Source of the DNA: Treponema sp.
GTDB lineage: Bacteria > Spirochaetota > Spirochaetia > Treponematales > Breznakiellaceae
NCBI GenBank assembly: GCA_031258505.1
Contig: JAIRMT010000091.1
Location: forward strand, 1 to 8,930
DNA: 8,930 nt
Direction: 5' to 3'
Positions within the stretch are counted from its first letter, which is position 1. Each line of letters starts with the position of its first letter. The notes under the pieces were generated by a model. That model ran no database searches, was not told the origin of the DNA, and worked only from the letters and a program-made list of their open reading frames with translations. Made by a program: the position numbers and the translations under genes. Below are positions 7,376 through 8,930 of the stretch, piece after piece.

Positions 7376-8255
7376 TTCTTACTACCATAAATCCTATATT
7401 GTTAACGGGAAGCGAAGCGTCAAGGGGAACGAGGCTATTCCTCGTCCGATCATAACGATACGCTCTGTTCGGTTCCGAACTTAAAAGCCCTATCCGCGAA
7501 ACAGCGTCCATACTCAGGAAGCCATTCCGCACACTCGCGTCAAGCTCAGTCTGCGAAGGCAGGCGATAACCATTTCTTCTGCCGCTCGGATTGAGCCGCA
7601 CATCAGTTCCATTGATGGCGTAGTAAACATCATACTGCCACTGGGCGCTGAGCCAGTTGCAGTATCGCGCGGCGTCAAGCCAGGAAACACCCACAGCCTG
7701 AGCAGAGCCAGCTGAAGCTCTGCCCTGATCATCAGGCCGGTTCTCCGCTGAGAGAAAACCCAGAAACCCGCTGTTGTTCACAGCCTGGGTTACACGGATT
7801 CGTCCCGTACCAACGGTAAGCAGGGTCTCATCCGGCTTGATCGTTAGCGTGCTGGTCCTGCTCGCCTCAAGCAAAAGCTCGTTCAAGAACTTTAGCCGAT
7901 CAAGTTCCGCCTGTAGAGAAGCGATACGCTCCTCCGAGGCGCTTAACTCGTTGGTTTGAACGGAACCCTGTACTGCACTGTTTTCGATAGATCGATCTAG
8001 CTTGTTTATCTCATCGTCGTGTTTAGCCCTTTCTCTGGCAAGTTCCGCTTCCAGTTCGCTTATCCTCTGATTCCCCAGACCTTGTTCAGCCTGTTCGCTG
8101 GCCTGTTTCAGTTCCGCTTCCAGTTCGCTTATCCTCTGATTCAATACCAGGTTTTCATTCTCTAACTCCTTAACCTGAGTTGTCGCGCACCCTGAAAATA
8201 AAAAAACAGCGCAAGCTACTACAGCTAACGTGTATCTCAACCTTTTGAGTCTCAT
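7365..8255 (-). CDS. Coiled-coil lipoprotein with degenerate FGE-sulfatase-like domain
   Basis: The product has 296 residues. A lipoprotein signal ends in the lipobox LFSGC with Cys23 as the lipidated residue, after a KRLR n-region and a hydrophobic stretch. Residues ~27-130 form a heptad-rich coiled coil with two copies of NQRISELEAEL, 23 residues apart. Residues ~144-293 resemble the formylglycine-generating enzyme (SUMF1) fold as used in non-catalytic lipoproteins: VGVSWLDAARYCNWLSAQ, YAINGTDVRLN, NGYRLPSQTELDASVRNG and a final IGFMVVRN. The domain has only one cysteine (Cys199) and lacks the paired catalytic cysteines of true FGE, so binding rather than catalysis is inferred. GGGGGAA 5 nt upstream fixes the start. 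It is the first gene of an operon with the LysM/beta-helix protein and may tether it to a membrane. Confidence 0.88.
   Translation of the reverse strand: MRLKRLRYTLAVVACAVFLFSGCATTQVKELENENLVLNQRISELEAELKQASEQAEQGLGNQRISELEAELARERAKHDDEINKLDRSIENSAVQGSVQTNELSASEERIASLQAELDRLKFLNELLLEASRTSTLTIKPDETLLTVGTGRIRVTQAVNNSGFLGFLSAENRPDDQGRASAGSAQAVGVSWLDAARYCNWLSAQWQYDVYYAINGTDVRLNPSGRRNGYRLPSQTELDASVRNGFLSMDAVSRIGLLSSEPNRAYRYDRTRNSLVPLDASLPVNNIGFMVVRNEN
8041..8141. repeat. 32-bp direct repeat within the lipoprotein coiled coil
   Basis: Identical 32-bp copies lie at 8041-8072 and 8110-8141, offset by 69 bp (23 codons). Each encodes most of NQRISELEAEL. Exact nucleotide identity with an in-frame offset suggests a recent segmental duplication that lengthened the coiled coil without breaking the frame. 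Confidence 0.92.
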
Positions 8256-8260
8256 AAAAC

Positions 8261-8267
8261 TTCCCCC
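8261..8267 (-). promoter_or_regulatory. Strong ribosome binding site for the lipoprotein
   Basis: On the minus strand GGGGGAA is followed by a 5-nt spacer and the ATG at 8255. This is the strongest Shine-Dalgarno-like site in the window and fixes the lipoprotein start. Confidence 0.75.
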
Positions 8268-8286
8268 ATAATGAAAGACTAGATTG

Positions 8287-8316
8287 ATTATATAATCACT
8301 TTCTTTAATAGATCAA
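8287..8316 (-). promoter_or_regulatory. Promoter candidate for the lipoprotein/LysM operon
   Basis: On the minus strand TTGATC (8316-8311) and a perfect TATAAT (8292-8287) are separated by 18 bp, about 30 bp upstream of the lipoprotein start. The -10 box lies inside the perfect 12-bp palindrome GATTATATAATC (8286-8297), so TATAAT reads on both strands. The surrounding AT-rich sequence contrasts with the GC-rich genes. This fits a sigma-70-type promoter; the -35 match is only partial. Confidence 0.55.
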
Positions 8317-8318
8317 TG

Positions 8319-8364
8319 CTTATCGTTGTCTCAGCCAGCAATTCAAAGTATCACCTGTCAGGCT
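8319..8364 (-). repeat. Short dispersed repeat, copy 2 (inverted relative to 465-510)
   Basis: The minus strand of 8352-8336 carries the same 17-mer as 478-494, with patchy similarity extending to ~46 bp. It forms the 3' end of the 54-residue ORF (codons for GDTLNCW and the end) and sits just upstream of the operon promoter. Confidence 0.6.
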
Positions 8365-8484
8365 CATCTCCCAGACAAAAAGGATAAAAGCCTCCCCGTT
8401 TTCATGGAGAAACCGGCACAAGGCGTACTTCAGCGCCGTATAGAAATTGTCCCGCCGCCCGGCGCGTATACGGACATTAAGCAT
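8320..8484 (-). CDS. Small hypothetical ORF, 54 residues, starting inside the tandem array
   Basis: I do not recognise this product. From the ATG at 8484 it begins MLNVRIRAGRRDNFYTALKY and ends TGDTLNCWLRQR at a TAA (8322-8320). It is basic at the N-terminus, has a hydrophobic stretch AFILFVWEM near residues 32-40 and three cysteines or so in an otherwise ordinary composition. GAGGG lies about 10 nt upstream of the ATG, a rather long spacing. Start codon and GAGGG both lie in or at the edge of the first array unit, the only one whose inverted centre places ATG on this strand. The ORF stop is upstream of the lipoprotein promoter on the same strand. It could be a real small gene, the tail of a decayed one, or part of a repeated element. 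Confidence 0.4.
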   Translation of the reverse strand: MLNVRIRAGRRDNFYTALKYALCRFLHENGEAFILFVWEMSLTGDTLNCWLRQR

Positions 8485-8820
8485 AGTTAAGATACCCTCT
8501 TAACTATGCTTAAGAGATGCTCTTAACTACGCTTAAGAGACGCTCTTAACTACGCTTAAGAGATTTTCTTAACTATGCTTAAGATACCCTCTTAACTATG
8601 CTTAAGAGACGCTCTTAACTACGCTTAAGAGATTTTCTTAACTATGCTTAAGAGATTTTCTTAACTATGCTTAAGAGATTTTCTTAACTATGCTTAAGAT
8701 ACCCTCTTAACTATGCTTAAGATACCCTCTTAACTATGCTTAAGAGATTTTCTTAACTATGGTTAAGAGACGCTCTTAACTACGCTTAAGAGACGCTCTT
8801 AACTATGGTTAAGAGACGCT
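8476..8820. repeat. Exact-register 15 x 23 bp tandem array with palindromic units
   Basis: Fifteen units start every 23 bp from 8476 to 8798 without a single indel. Each is a 16-bp core, CTTAACTATGCTTAAG or a one-base variant, plus a 7-bp tail. CTTAA and TTAAG form inverted arms round a 6-bp centre; units at 8752 and 8798 read CTATGG in the centre, extending the arms to 6 bp (CTTAAC/GTTAAG). Tails are of four types: AGATTTT (5 units), AGACGCT (5), ATACCCT (4) and AGATGCT (1). The first unit (8476-8498) has its centre inverted, GCATAG instead of CTATGC, and an A for the first C. There are no unique spacers, so it is not CRISPR. It may be a protein-binding array, a recombination substrate or simply an expanding satellite. 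Confidence 0.97.
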
Positions 8821-8827
8821 CTAAGCC

Positions 8828-8844
8828 CTGCTTCTGCGAAGCGG
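8828..8844. other. Short hairpin beyond the array
   Basis: GCTTC and GAAGC flank TGC at 8830-8842, with a C-G and a T-G pair possible outside it on the plus strand. There is no T-tract on either side, so terminator function is doubtful. It marks the change from the array to unique sequence. Confidence 0.3.
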
Positions 8845-8870
8845 CTGATTCTATGCGTTTATCCTGTGTC

Positions 8871-8930
8871 TCAGGTCTTGAACTGGCCTGTGGCGGCTTC
8901 CATGTCATGGATGTTTTTCACGGTTTTCTC
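8871..8930 (-). CDS. Possible 3' end of a gene entering from the right edge
   Basis: Read from the right edge, the minus strand is open for 19 codons and ends with HDMEAATGQFKT and a TGA at 8873-8871. The composition is protein-like, and an amphipathic tail ending in F-K-x is reminiscent of treponemal chemotaxis-receptor C-termini, but this is too short to identify. The plus strand of the same bases is also open, from an ATG at 8805 in the last array unit to the window edge, so the coding strand is not settled. Confidence 0.35.
   Translation of the reverse strand, partial: EKTVKNIHDMEAATGQFKT

Noticed and set aside
7365..8255. Active formylglycine-generating enzyme
   Set aside because: The domain has a single cysteine and is short, so the catalytic cysteine pair is missing.
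8476..8820. CRISPR array
   Set aside because: Units are directly adjacent 23-mers with only four recurring 7-bp tails and no unique spacers, and no cas genes are nearby.
8805..8930. Plus-strand gene starting in the last array unit
   Set aside because: It is open to the edge for 42 codons, but it has no ribosome binding site and no recognisable motif, and it competes with a minus-strand frame over the same bases. It is kept only as a note.

Overview
The window looks like a chromosomal segment of a spirochaete, most likely a Treponema and perhaps a termite-gut-type treponeme. This is inference from gene content: a treponemal-type hypothetical protein that I believe belongs to DUF5312, a LysM plus beta-helix secreted protein, a coiled-coil lipoprotein with an FGE-like domain, and a remnant of a Uma2 (DUF820) gene. 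No rRNA or other taxonomic marker is present.

Left edge (1-792): a decayed 21-25 bp tandem array runs off the window. It abuts a transposase remnant on the minus strand that keeps only the first ~76 residues. After a short dispersed repeat comes a Uma2-family pseudogene on the plus strand, broken by an in-frame stop, a frameshift and a truncation.

Core (797-8255): a 510-residue DUF5312-like protein (minus) and a divergent short QueG-like double [4Fe-4S] protein (plus) start 37 bp apart. The QueG-like gene converges on a two-gene minus-strand operon, and the two stop codons share one TTAA. The operon encodes a lipoprotein (coiled coil plus degenerate FGE-sulfatase-like domain), overlapped by 11 bp by a 1374-residue protein with a signal peptide, two LysM domains and three beta-helix blocks. 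A promoter candidate and a strong ribosome binding site precede the lipoprotein. The operon probably makes a peptidoglycan-bound envelope assembly.

Right edge (8320-8930): an unrecognised 54-residue minus-strand ORF has its start codon inside the first unit of an exact 15 x 23 bp tandem array. That first unit has its central 6 bp inverted relative to the other 14. A short minus-strand coding tail, poorly supported, ends at the window edge.

Short sequences from the 54-residue ORF recur at the left edge: a 14-mer in the left array, and a 17-mer within a ~46 bp similar stretch beside the transposase remnant. The two edges therefore seem built from pieces of one repeated element. The array, its flipped unit and the small ORF are the least ordinary part of the window; the lipoprotein/LysM/beta-helix pair is the most interesting protein-coding part.
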